The notes: a model not told the origin generated them from the sequence alone. A stretch of DNA of 64,000 bases from Gnetum montanum (GCA_015680685.1 MNCI01029178.1:166521-230520); one strand, 5' to 3'. Shown: positions 38,961 to 50,069, counted from the first letter of the stretch. Program-made: numbers and translations.

Positions 38961-41060
38961 GCATTATGTTGCTATGGCTAGGCTAGAATCTCATCCTAAA
39001 TTAATGGAGCATATGGTAATTCAATTGAGGATGGAGGGACATGCACAGAATAATAAGAAGAATGATAAGAATATGGGGATTTTCCTCTAGGAGATGGAGA
39101 ATGAGCTCTGTGATACTCAAGAGAATAATAGTGATGTTGGAATGAGGTATAACTAGAAGAGTCACATGGAGAAATTGGCAAATAAAAATAGTACCCATAT
39201 GGATTAGGCTATCTGTAAGGGTACTGTTGCCTTCATGGTGGCATTCCCCATGATTGTAGGTGTTGCCACTGATGATACTACTCAAACGATTATGGTGGAG
39301 CTCCACTTGGATAATAGGCTTATTGTTGGTGGAACTACCTTGGGTTTCCTTGAGGATAAGGTAATTTTTTGGGTTCTTACCTTCTCGCCAATCTAGGATT
39401 TAGAGCATACACCCCAAATTCCTACAAGTGTGATACAATAGGGCAACATCTCTTAGGATGTTCATATTGGTAGATGTCATACCCACCATCATCATTTGAT
39501 TCAAACTCCACAACCTTCTCTATGGAAGCAACTTTACCCTTACCCATTTGGTGCATACATTCATCTTTCTTCCTTCCCCTATAGTCACAATCACTACTTT
39601 GCTCTTTGGATGCCTCTATGATTTTCAGAGTCATTTGGAACTTTTCAACCAAAGAGTTCCACATTTTATCTAACTTAGCCAAAACTTCAAAGATAGATTT
39701 CTGGATTAGCAAGGTTTTTCACTATGCCACTTCATCAACTGATGCCTCCTCCTCATTTTCAATAAACTAGACTTTCCTTTTTTTAATGGAAGGATTCCAA
39801 TTGTGCTCCTCTGTAGTTTCTCTTTTTCTAAGCTCTCCTTCTTTTTTAGCAATCTACTCAATGAGCCTTTGTATCTAATGGACTCTTAATTCTAACATTC
39901 TTCCTTGGGCATAGACATCAAGAGTTTCCCTCATTTTGATCAGAGCCCATCTATGATATGGCAAAGCTAATCCCTTTGAGAATAACCATGGCCAAGACAT
40001 ATGTGCAAAAGAGAATAATACCTACCCATGGTTGCTTCCAAAGGTTCATGTGTTCCTTGTCTCCAACTTTGGATCTTCTTTCTCAAATTAAACACTTGAG
40101 AGTATGTCTAATATTTATCATTGAACAACACAAGCATTCTAATGCTTCTACAAATTAATTTTGGCTCTAAGGACTGATACTAACTTTCTACTTCTTTTAT
40201 GAGTGTCCTAAGAAATAGCTTGAGTTTTTTCCATTCATTCTCTATGTTCTACAAGGCACAAGCATCATGAATGGCTTGTATATGGTTTTATAGATTTGAG
40301 TTATATCCCCCTTCAAATTTGGTGATATTTTTCATATCCAACAGCTTTATTCAGCTATCTTTCACATGCCTTGTTAGAATTCTTATTGCCTCTAAAATGT
40401 CAGCATGTTTTGAGTAGCAAGAAAGGCTCATCATAGTCATGGCCTCTATTATGACCATGATGCATATGATGCCCTCTTTTGTCCCTTCTCTCATGGTGGT
40501 GGACCTCCCTTGAATGCCCATGCCCCTGATCTCGATCATTTTAGTGGGTTCTACAATCATGACCATCTCTATCCTACCGGTTACCTCCATCATAGTCACA
40601 TCCTCTATGGCTTTGATCAAAGATAGAGGAGGAAGAATATGATGATAAAGGTGAAGAGGAAGGAGGACTAGCACCATAGTTTCTACCACCTCCTCTCTGA
40701 TGGTCATAGCCACGATCATCATTTTGATGTATGTCCCTATCCTTACCATGACTTCCACCTTTGGATCCTCCATGATCACAAGACTCATTCTTGCTTGAAT
40801 CAAGATTATTTATAGTGGACTATAAATTCTATTTAAGCTCCTTTCATTGAGACCAAGGGAAGGAGTGTTAGTGAGATAAGAACTTCTAGAGAAGGAATCC
40901 TAACTATCTTTTTGGCCCAACAAGAACAAGGGGTTATTGAACCATTTTTCCTTTTAATAGCACTTCTCCTACTCGCTATTGATTTTATGTTGTGCTTCAG
41001 TGGGATGGTGATCCCTAGATTCAACATGGAGCCCCTTGATGCCCAACCTCATAAGAGTTT
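38961..41060 (-). pseudogene. Element N gag
   Basis: Reading from 41,055 on the minus strand: MLQQTLMRLGIKGLHVESRD (matching D at 25,608), then a Gly/Arg/His/Asp-rich stretch (for example GHSREVHHHERRDKRGHHMH, 40,520-40,440). A capsid-like helical region follows, and a C-terminal EHPKRCCPIVSHL motif near 39,440. The 150-codon minus frame at 40,351-40,803 is in the wrong frame relative to this reading. The 96-codon frame at 39,422-39,712 is in the correct one. Confidence 0.65.
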
Positions 41061-41447
41061 GTTGGAGCATCATAGGAACAATCGATTAGGTAACAACACA
41101 ATGTTTCCCTCCATGTTCCTCCACCACATCTAATCATCTTGGTGTAGGGTAAAGGTGAAATTAGGTACATGCTCATCAGGATGAGTATATCCCACCTAGC
41201 ATTATTAGGGCACTGGCTAATTTGATCATTTAATCCTTTGATCATATGTGTGCCAAAATTTAGGTGAAGAAGCATCCATATGATAAGAAGATATCTTGGA
41301 TTAGTAGAAAATTAATAGTATGCTTTGTTACAATTACTATTAGTTAGAATGATTGTGACTTTGAGGTTTGACCAAATGATGTTGAATAATTTTCACTAAG
41401 TTCTAGAAGCACACAAAACTAACTAAAGTCCCCAGCAACGGTGCTAA
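41061..41447 (-). promoter_or_regulatory. Element N 5' UTR and primer binding site
   Basis: The primer site is at 41,430-41,447: on the minus strand TTAGCACCGTTGCTGGGG directly after the LTR. It matches TGGCGCCGTTGCCGGGG, the complement of the plant tRNA-Asp 3' end, with changes explained by CpG decay. The rest is leader sequence without a clear gene. Confidence 0.75.
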
Positions 41448-42310
41448 TGATGAGCAATAAGTATACACTATGCCCAATCATACGAAGCACTAGTGTTCAC
41501 TCAGTGATCTGATCAAATTCTAAAGAGTTTATATTTTTGCATACACGTGTTCTAGGAGGTGAAACTAACCATTGCAATTGCTATCTTCCTAGTACCACTT
41601 GTGAAGTTTAAGGGTATGGTTAAGTGTAACTAGGGTATATGATTTTCATCATTTTATCTTTTATGAATTAAGTTATTTAAGAATAAAGAATAAAGTATTT
41701 AATTGCTAAATTAGTGTAACAACTAGCTAATATTTAACTAATCCTAACATAAGCATATATTCCCACTTGTCATACACATCCTAAACACGTATAACACTAC
41801 TAGGTTACCAAATGTTGAGCAATACCAAGGTTACCAAGTGTTAAATGTATGCTCAAAGTGTTCATACTTATGTGTGCTATTTAATTGTTATTAATTACTT
41901 AAAATTAAAGGAAATTTCTAGAATATTAAATGCATAAATAAAATAATTAATCTAGTCCAAGTGCTACAAGGTTTGATCAAAAAACATATCTTTATTGCCG
42001 CACACACTAAAGTGCTCAAGTACAATAGTGCTCGAATGAAGATCCATACACTCTTTGACTTCTACTATAGGCACTCAGAAAATATTCAAACTTCTGAGAG
42101 GAAAAATTGCAAGTGCTTTGCTTCAACTATTAAAGGAATTCCATAAATGCAACAAGTAGGTGCACAGTTATAGGCAAAACAAGGTGCCTCATTGATGAGT
42201 ACACATCAATGGGTCAAACCCTACATTAATGGGATCATGTCAATGAGATCCCTTTGATGGGGTCTCATTGATGAAATTCCATTGACTTAGCCAAACCATG
42301 TGACTCATCA
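41448..42310 (-). repeat. Element N 5' LTR
   Basis: TGATGAGCAATAAG to GACTCATCA, 863 bp. The U3 end (42,188-42,300) has at least six CATTGATG/CATCAATG/TCAATGAG cores, denser and better kept than in the 3' LTR. The primer site abuts its inner end and the TSD ATAGT its outer end. Confidence 0.9.
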
Positions 42311-43080
42311 ATAGTAATAGTTCATTATTAGACAAAGTGTGCAGAAGCTGCTGTAGTCAAGGATTGCATAGCCAAAAAAATTGTCAAATTATTTCAACAA
42401 CATGTGGTAAATAGATTTGAAGTATCACGCATGCTCATATTTGACAACAGGACTCACTTCACAAGAGCTACATTTAAAAATCCAATGCAATAACTTGGGG
42501 TAAATCACAAACTAACTATACCTTATCACCTCCAAGAAAATGCTCAAGCATAAGTGACTAACTAGGAAATCATAAGAATATTAACTAGAATAGTTAGTTA
42601 TTATAGGAAGGATTAGAGCACCAAAATTAATGATGCTCTATGAGCATATAGATCAACTTGGAAAATTTCTATAGGGTATTTTCCATATGAGGTAGTTTAC
42701 GGTAAACTACCTACATTACTAATCCAAGTGGAACTTAATACTATTTCCACTACCAATACACTTGACCTTAATTTAAGCTTTGCTCAAAGACAATGCCTCA
42801 TGAATCTCAATGTCTTAGATGAGAATCAATTGGTAGCTCAAATAAGTAATAAAATCAACAAAAAGTACTCCAAATGTAGACATGATGTCAAAATAAGACA
42901 AATATCTATCAAGCTAGGTGATAGATTCCTCTACTATAATCCCATTCATGTCATGCAAAAGGTTAAGTTCCAAACCTTATGAGAGAGATCCTACATTATC
43001 CATGTTATGTACTAATCCAATGCCATGTGGATTTATAGCCCAACCAACCCATAGAAACTAAGCCTTATTAATATTCAATA
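42311..43080 (+). pseudogene. Element D integrase, catalytic core and C-terminal part
   Basis: It continues the frame of 29,062: VIVHY replaces the usual VDY, so the first catalytic Asp reads His. MLIFDNRTHF follows (second Asp kept), then ENAQA*VTN, where the catalytic Glu codon is TAA. The C-terminal region holds FAQRQCLMNLNVLDENQLVA and KKYSKCRHDVKIRQISIKLG (42,780-42,920). It cannot be an active integrase. Confidence 0.8.
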
Positions 43081-43629
43081 AGTAAAACCATACTATCACT
43101 TTCCTTACTCTTCAAGAGACTCTACCCTATCTACCAAGCAGTTTACTACCTATTTAATCTTTCAATTATCCACTTCTCAAGATATTCATGGGGGTGTCAA
43201 GATTGACACTTAGGTACAAGTTTTCTTCTAACATTTCTCTACTTTTTACCCTTTTACTTTTGTTACTAATTTTTACCTTCTTTCATAACTTTTTTATTCT
43301 TTTATACTTTTTCTGTATTTGATACTTTCGCATTCTTTGATATCTTTTAAAATCTTTCTACCTTCTTTTATTCTTTTTTTTAATATGATTTTTAACTATA
43401 TTCCATGTGCATATTGTGGTTGATTTTTCAATAAAGTGTAAGGACTAAAATATGATGTAGTCACAATAATGTGAATTTCACTCTATGTTATCAAATCATT
43501 GAAGACTGGTTTTATATATAGCGAAACCACATCATCCATACTCAAGAACCCTTTGAACCATCTCTACATCTTCCAAACTATTCATTTCACTTAACTTTTA
43601 TAACATAAATTGCTCAAAATCTCAAATTT
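43081..43629 (+). other. Element D short spacer after integrase
   Basis: AT- and pyrimidine-rich noncoding stretch. It lacks the ACATGTC repeats present in A, B and N, so part of the spacer has been lost in D. I see no gene. Confidence 0.5.
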
Positions 43630-43735
43630 TCTAATGATGACATCATAGCTGCAATGTATCATCCCCTACAATGTTGCAGCTATGATATCATATCTATAAT
43701 GTTGCTCCCATAAAAATCTATATATATATATGCAC
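43630..43735 (+). promoter_or_regulatory. Element D internal promoter-like cluster
   Basis: GACATCATAGCTGCAATG and its inverted counterpart CATTGTAGG/GTTGCAGCTATGATATC lie between 43,635 and 43,695. The palindrome TATGATATCATA is shared with the D and B LTR U3. A strong TATA-like run (ATAAAAATCTATATATATAT, 43,712-43,731) follows, about 245 bp before the splice donor at 43,974. Confidence 0.6.
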
Positions 43736-43973
43736 AATGAGGTAGAAATTTTTTCATTCTTCTCATTTGATACATAGGAAGTTCATGTAATTTTTCTAAC
43801 CCTTTGGCAACAAGAATTCCAAGCTTTATAACTTCCTCACCATAGCTTCAATTTCAATGAATCTTGAACCCGCTTAATCATGAGGCACCCAACTTAGTTA
43901 TGGGGGAGAGTGCTATGTATATTTTGTGTGATTTGAGATAAAAATTTCTAATGCCTAGAAGAACATATCAAGG

Positions 43974-44304
43974 GTAAGAACTATAATAACCATTAACATT
44001 TTAACAAAATAAAAGTCAGTAAAATTAAAAAATTTTCCCCAAACAGCCATTCCAACATACGTAAATAAGGAAATAACCATTGTGAGATATCATAAAATAC
44101 TAACTTGTTCATAATACATTAGCAAAGACAACAGTTAGGGGTTTCTTTTTGAAATTTTTCTAACTCTACAATCCTAATAAGAGCTAAAAAGTAATAATAA
44201 GGATAAATTTTGATCAAATCCAAGAACCTAAGGAAGAATTATAAACCATTATGAACTTATTTGAAATCCTTGGGTAATCTTAAATAGATCCTTTATGATT
44301 GCAG
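43974..44304 (+). other. Element D predicted leader intron before the extra ORF
   Basis: The donor TCAAGG/GTAAGAACT and the acceptor TTTATGATTGCAG are 331 bp apart. The acceptor AG (44,303-44,304) is immediately followed by the ATG of the extra ORF. A candidate branch site (TTTCTAACTC) lies near 44,158. Conserved with A, B and N. Confidence 0.65.
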
Positions 44305-47055
44305 ATGACTCCTAAATAACTTGAAGTTGAAGGACCCTCACAAAAAAGGGGCAAAGAGGAAAAGCTAGAGAGCAAACCTCACAAGCTAAGCAGGAGGCTT
44401 AGTCCTTTAGTATTCATCAACCTACACCTGCAATGGAACAATTCACATAATATGAAGCTAAAGAACCATCCACTCAAGAACAACGAAAACACCTCACACT
44501 ATCAACTGAGTGCCTCCAAACTATCTAGGAAAATCCATCATGTTCATAGTCATTTTGGAATTCAACTTTGGATTGTTCATGGAGTTTGCACCTACTAATG
44601 TTCGAGAGAAACTCCAAGCCTTTCCTCTTTGAATGACACTATCATGAAATGGTGAATGGTACTTAGGATAAGTCTACCAATTCTAGAAGAATAAATAGGA
44701 TGATGCTAGTATTAACATTGAGGGAATCATAGTGCTTGAATCAATTGAAGCAATTGTCAAAGCACTAAATCTTCCTAATATCAACATAAATATTGCACAA
44801 ATATCCACAATGTTCAACACTTATGCAAAGAAGTTGTGGCTATAGAGGGCTTACAAGACAGTAGATAAAGAATATAATGGATTATCCAATGAAGAAAAGA
44901 TTTACTTCAAGATTGGAAATTATCACATCTTTTTCACTAAGAGATTAAATAGGATTTCCACATATGCTGTAAGAGGAAGCACCATCCTTATGGGAAAGTT
45001 CCAAGCAAACATGACTCATCTTTTATTTTTTAAAATCCAAAGGAGGTTGGAAAATAAGAAGGTATGGAAACTCATATTTTTATTCTCTTGCCTCATAAAA
45101 AGACTATGCAAGCAACCTATAATTCTAGACTATACCAATGATGTTCTACACAAAGCCCAAAATGCATCCTATGCTAAGATGTCAAAACCAATGCCCCCTA
45201 AGAAAGATCAACTAGAGAAGCCAAGAGACACTAAGGGAGTAGTAGGATTCACACTAGCCAAAAACATCCCAACCATAGGATAGGATCAAATAGGACCTAG
45301 TGGATCAACACCATTTGGTGATAGACCAGGATCAAGTGCTCTACCAGCACAACAAAATTACAAACCTTCTATGAGACATCTACAACAAATAGTTGAAACC
45401 ATCAACTAGGGAAATATAGAAGTCCTAAGTATGTATAAAGTACAAGATAATCCAAGAAGGCCTATAGTATCAACATAACCCACTAGCATTCAAACATCAT
45501 TATAGGCAAGAGAGGATGAAGACTAGGCACAACAAATGTTAGGGAATGTTGCATCCTTCTAGGTTATGCTAGAAATAGGAGAAGGAGTCACAGTTGTGGT
45601 TATGTAACACAGGATGTAGTAGAAGTAGCTAAATTAGTTACAAATCATATTAAAGAATCCTTTAATGTTCACATTATGCTATCAACTAATCCAACTAGAG
45701 CTAAAGATGTTAAAACCATAACTAAAAGCTTTATTGTCCCATAAAAACATGAGGACATCTTAGATCGCTTGCTAGAGATAGGGCAAGTAATACAAAACCT
45801 TTTTGGCATCCCTAGCAATATCACTACAATAAAGTTTGAACTTATTTCTACCAATGACAAGTTGGTGATGGTAGAAACTAGGATCAAACATGGTGAAAAT
45901 GAAGTGTAATGGTTACGAGTTAGCTATACTAAGAGCAAGAAAGCAAGACCTTGCATAACATATCACATTAGACAAGCTAGAACAATTCATAATAGAACAT
46001 ATAGCCCAACTAGTAGCCAAAAACATTCAAGTTAAGATGAAAAAGAGAAAGCAACGTGGAATGTCTTAATGGCTGAAGCTCAAACATATTCTCATGTCAA
46101 AGCCTTAACTACCTTAGAGAAAGAAAATAAGAAGATTACTACTAAAAATACAAGGTTGATAAACATTGAAAAGAAAAATAATATTCTTGAAGAAAGCATT
46201 TATTAGCTCTGAGAGCAATTCACAAGAGTCAACCTTGATATGCAAAAGTTGACCAAAGAGAATAGAATCCTATCAATGGAGGAAGTCCATCCAATTTACC
46301 AAAAGTTAGATATTGAGATTAGTGGGTGGTTGAACAAGGCCAAGAAGCATGAAAGACTAAAAGAGCACTTTAGAGATCAAGTGGACATGCATAAACATAT
46401 TAATGTAAAGGAAATCCAAATGGCTAAAGGAAAAATCAATTTAATCACAATGCAAACACTTGATTGGCAACTAATCTTGGATGGACTTGCCCATGTTTAT
46501 CAAGTATAAATTAAGAAAAAATACCTACAAATAGAGGACTTAAACAAGTACATGGGATTAGCAAACCTCTATTATGCTAATCTAGCCATGCTCATAGTAG
46601 GTGGATCTAGAAATAGACTAAAGCAACAAGTGGCCCTAGTATATGTGCTATATAAGAAGAAGTTTACATATAGGAAGGACACTCAACAAAAGCTATGTAT
46701 TACAAACTGTAAACTCTAAATGGTCAAGGATAGCTACTAGGACTAAAAGGACATTGTATCAAATTTGGAAAGAAGAATAACAAAATATCAAGAGCTAAGA
46801 AAAATAGCTCGAGCATTTTAGGAAGAAAGAAGATAGTTTGTGGCCTGGTATGTGAAGGAAAATAAAATGTTCCCATAGTTTCCTTTCCCATGGGAAGTAC
46901 CAACTCTAGCAAACATCACTAAATTCACCTAGATGGTACATGATCCCAAATTGGAAGAGAAGAAACTTTGGGCATTATGCAACTGATACCAATTTCAAAA
47001 GCCAAATGATAATGGAAAGAGACCAATGGAGGAGCCACTGCCACTAGAAACTTAA
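44305..47055 (+). pseudogene. Element D extra ORF
   Basis: This is the most complete copy of the post-integrase ORF, about 917 codons with several stops and frameshifts. The order is: basic N-terminus (MTPK, then GPSQKRGKEEK); IVKALNLPNINI...AQIST.F; YFKIGNYHIFFTKRLNRIST; ILMGKFQANMTHLLFFKIQRR. LDYTNDVLHKAQNASYAKMSK (45,130-45,190) follows. A long helical, charged region comes next (44,990-45,283 and 46,240-46,509 are its longest open stretches; LSMEEVHPIYQKLDIEI). Then LKQQVALVYVLYKKKFTYRK, YQELRKIARAF and WYVKENKMFP, ending PLPLET with a TAA at 47,053. No membrane segment or known enzyme motif is seen. Extra ORFs after pol are known in the Athila and Tat lineages, but their function is unknown. 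Confidence 0.7.
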
Positions 47056-47159
47056 AGGCTACCTCAAGATCTAATGTTTTGTTTTGTTTTGTTTCATTTT
47101 ATCTTGTCTTGTCTTATTTGTCATATTGTCCATCATGCAATGCATAATAATTTTATAAA
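47056..47159 (+). other. Element D 3' UTR
   Basis: A TTTTGTTTTG-type repeat followed by TTGTCATATTGTCC and CATGCAATGCATAATAATTTT. It matches, as reverse complement, the B 3' UTR at 10,640-10,740. It is cut at 47,159 by the next element. Confidence 0.6.
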
Positions 47160-49327
47160 TGTTGGCACATTTAGCCATTTCATGGAACAACAAAGGTGAT
47201 AAAATATGAATAAGCCATAGAAGATATTTAAAAATATATATATATATGATGGTTGTGCCCTATTGATACTTTAATACCAGAGGTTTCATGTGGAAATTTG
47301 TTGAATGAAGATATAGTGTTTCCACTTTCAAATAATGATACCAAGGAAAGGAAAATTCATCATGCTCCTATGTGAAGGGAAGGTTGAAAAAGAGTTGAAA
47401 AGCTTTATCGATTAAAAAGAGTCGACCCTGTTCATGAATGCATCAATGAGAAATTAAAATCAACCTTATGGAAGTCACCATTTCAAGATTTGAATAATGT
47501 TTTTATGGTAAAGAATAGTTCTAGCCACTGTACGTGTTAAAAAATGAATGAAATTGCTGCAACCAATGGAAAAAAAGTCCAGAAGAATGCCCGTTCTTTC
47601 ACAAGGAATCGCATTAGTAGTTTACGCAGGAAAGTGCTAAGGTTTATCGACCTATAATGGCTTTTATTTTTGATGCAAAACCAACTGTTCTCTTTGGCCC
47701 CAAATCAGTGGCACCTCTGCTGGGGGCATCGTGACAAAACCTTGCAGGGACGTGGATTCAAAGGCGGTGGAGGAAGAACTCGCATGGACATTGCCGCTTT
47801 CAAAACAGAAACCGTTTCAGTTTTAAAATTTTTTCCATAAAAATGCAATCAATCCACCTGCCTTCAATGACGTTCACTATGTTCTGCAATGCGCGCACTA
47901 TGTGAAGACTTTTCTGGCCATTACAGGGTCATTCTTAACCTACCACACCAAACACCGTTATTCACTGATGCTCAGATCTACGATATGTTTGCCCTTGACT
48001 CTGTAATCAACGATAGGAATTTGAAAGATGATCTGCAGGAACACAAAAAACACAAGAAGCCCTACGCAAATTTGGGGCAAAACAAAGTAGTTCCAGGCAA
48101 CCAAAATCCTATGTCCAGGGCCATATGTTTAGTACATCATTTTTTTTCAAGATCTTTCTCCTCCAACAACCGAACATCACATAGTAATGATGCCGGATGC
48201 AGCGGCAGAGCCTTCTTCCGCGGTGTGGTTGATAACGATTTTTGTCAAGGGCGGGATATTTCGGAAGTATTCGATGGCAATTCTAGGCCTAGAGCCTTCA
48301 CATTCGGGCCTGATGTTTTGGATTTAAATTTTTCCAGCCATTTTCATACAGGTGCAAGTGCACATAAATTATTTTAGATTAGGTACCATCAACATTTATA
48401 CCAAGGTAGATATTATATTATCACCTTGTTCATAAAATCACTAAGGGCTTCAATAATATTCTTAAAAATTTTAAACAAGTAAAAATGAAAATCTATTAGA
48501 GCTATAATTGTAAACAATTATATGGAACTATTGCAGTTATTTTTGAAAAGAAATATTTATATATCTCCTAACTTCCTAACTTCCTAAGTTAATACTCCCT
48601 AACTTGTTGGACAAGCTACTTGGGAGAGAAGTTAGGTAAGATATTTTCGAATATGTAACCACCTTTGAACCCTATAAAAAGGCTTCAAGGGGGGGGCAAG
48701 AGGAGGAGGACTTTTGGAAAAGACAGTTGATACATCACACTTTTGGAGAAGACACTTTGGGAAGGCTACTAGCTAGCACTTGGGGTCTCATATCATCATC
48801 ACTTTTGAGATCACACTTGGGGTCTTGGAAGATTTGTAAAGAAGATTGCTTGTAAGATGTCTTGCTAAAGGAAAGATTTCAGCCTCTTTGTCATAGTTCT
48901 ATGAGTTATGTTTTTTATTTTTTATTTTGTTTAAATTGTTTAGCTAGTGGTTTAGATAGTATCATCCTTGGTAAGTAATTTTGGGATTTTTAGATTGCTC
49001 TTATTGTCCTTGTTGCCAGATAGAAAATTTCTGTTAAAATTTTGCCATAGAAGTGCTTGTGTTTAAAAGCCTTAAGAGCATTTTAGTAGTAAATTTTGTT
49101 ATTGTGCAATGTATAGGAACTACTATTGGGATTATCGTAAGAGAGCCTCTCCTTGTAGTCATGTCGTTGAATAATTCAGTAGTTAAGAGGGTTCAAAAAA
49201 TCTTTGGTATTTTGATGGGACCAGAATAGCTTCTTTTTATCTTTAAAGTGAATCTCCATGGTATTTCAATCAGAAATTATCAAGTCTTTTGAAGGTTCTA
49301 TTGAATGCGATTGTTGACATCCATTAT
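47160..49327 (+). mobile_element. Gene-capturing LTR-like element, copy 2
   Basis: It starts TGTTGGCACATTTAGCCA like copy 1, and its last 680 bp (TATA CCCTATAAAAAGGCTTCA near 48,671 to TTGTTGACATCCATTAT) match copy 1. The middle is unrelated to the middle of copy 1 and richer in CpG (47,560-48,370). The element abuts a D 3' LTR that has lost its start. A deletion has therefore removed the right part of the element together with the start of that LTR, and no TSD can be seen. Confidence 0.55.
47889..48377 (+). pseudogene. Unidentified captured coding segment
   Basis: An open frame of 162 codons with higher G+C and more CpG than its surroundings, including DFSGHYRVILNLPHQTPLFT, YDMFALDSVINDRNLKDD and AFFRGVVDNDF. 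I do not recognise the family. Its base composition and its position, equivalent to the TM9 fragment in copy 1, suggest a fragment of a host gene. The ATG may not be the native start. Confidence 0.4.
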
Positions 49328-49867
49328 TTCAACCTATTTACTTTACTTAGGTCATTTACAATTTCCAAGTACTTTACTTTTTCCTACGTCTTTTAGTAAG
49401 GCAATATAAGTACAACTAGTTTCAAGTTTGTAGTGTAATCACTTGGTAACCCAGTAGTGAGTTCACTTGATTCGCTTAGTTGTGAATTCACTTGCTAATC
49501 CTAGTAATGGTTACATCATCCCTTGACATTTCTAACAAGCTAGGAACACATACTTATTACCATAGACTAGCATAGATTCACATTTCTATCATACTTAGAC
49601 TTAGACCTATCCTTAGACTTTATCTTCAATTTCATTAAGTTGGCACCTAAGATGATTAAAGTAAAACAACATCAACATATTATATATCTCACCTAGAGTC
49701 AAACTATATAACTTAAACTTCACTAACTCAAAGTGAGAAGATAATGATTGTGAATTGAACCTCAACTACTAGTGAATTTACATTGAACATCCATGGGTTA
49801 TGATTAGGTCACACATGAATACTCATGGCTTGAATGGTGGAGTGTTGGAATACCCAACCACTCATTA
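49328..49867 (+). repeat. Element D 3' LTR, truncated
   Basis: It aligns with 24,710-25,239 of the 5' LTR (for example ATTTACAATTTCCAAG) and ends CCACTCATTA, followed by the TSD ATAAG. The promoter half is missing. Confidence 0.8.
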
Positions 49868-50069
49868 ATAAGGCTAAGTGCAAACATTATGAAAGTAATT
49901 ATAAATTCTAACTCTAAGTACAATGGAAATGTAAATCTATTCTATTTTATGGCAATAAGTGTTAGTTCTAGATTTTCCATACATGTCCTAGACTGAGTAA
50001 TTGTTACTAGGATTACTAAGTAACTTTACTACTAAGCAAATCAAGGAAAGTCATTACTGGCTTACTCAA
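49868..50069 (-). repeat. Element B 5' LTR, middle fragment
   Basis: It continues the LTR of 24,132-24,349 after the D insertion (ATAAGGCTAAGTG) and aligns with about 9,874-10,070 of the B 3' LTR. It ends at the solo LTR. Confidence 0.8.

Larger units (their letters stand above)
29063..42310 (-). mobile_element. Element N, Athila-like retrotransposon inserted in the D integrase
   Basis: This is a structurally complete element in minus orientation: 5' LTR 41,448-42,310, primer site, gag, protease, RT-RNase H, integrase, spacer, extra ORF, 3' LTR 29,063-29,915. The TSD ATAGT is perfect (29,058-29,062 and 42,311-42,315). Joining the flanks restores the integrase frame of D. The two LTRs differ at a good fraction of sites by eye (not computed), so this insertion is also old. 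All genes carry stops. Confidence 0.9.
24350..49867 (+). mobile_element. Element D, Athila-like retrotransposon inserted in the B LTR
   Basis: It is bounded by a perfect TSD ATAAG (24,345-24,349 and 49,868-49,872). It contains a 5' LTR, primer site, gag, RT-RNase H, integrase, internal promoter, leader intron, extra ORF and a truncated 3' LTR. Element N is inserted in its integrase. A gene-capturing element lies at its 3' end, where about the first 370 bp of the 3' LTR have been lost. No protease is visible between gag and RT. Confidence 0.85.

Noticed and set aside
40351-40803. 150-codon minus-strand frame rich in Met and Ile
   Set aside because: It is out of frame with the Gly/Arg/His/Asp-rich gag reading that is conserved in the other copies.
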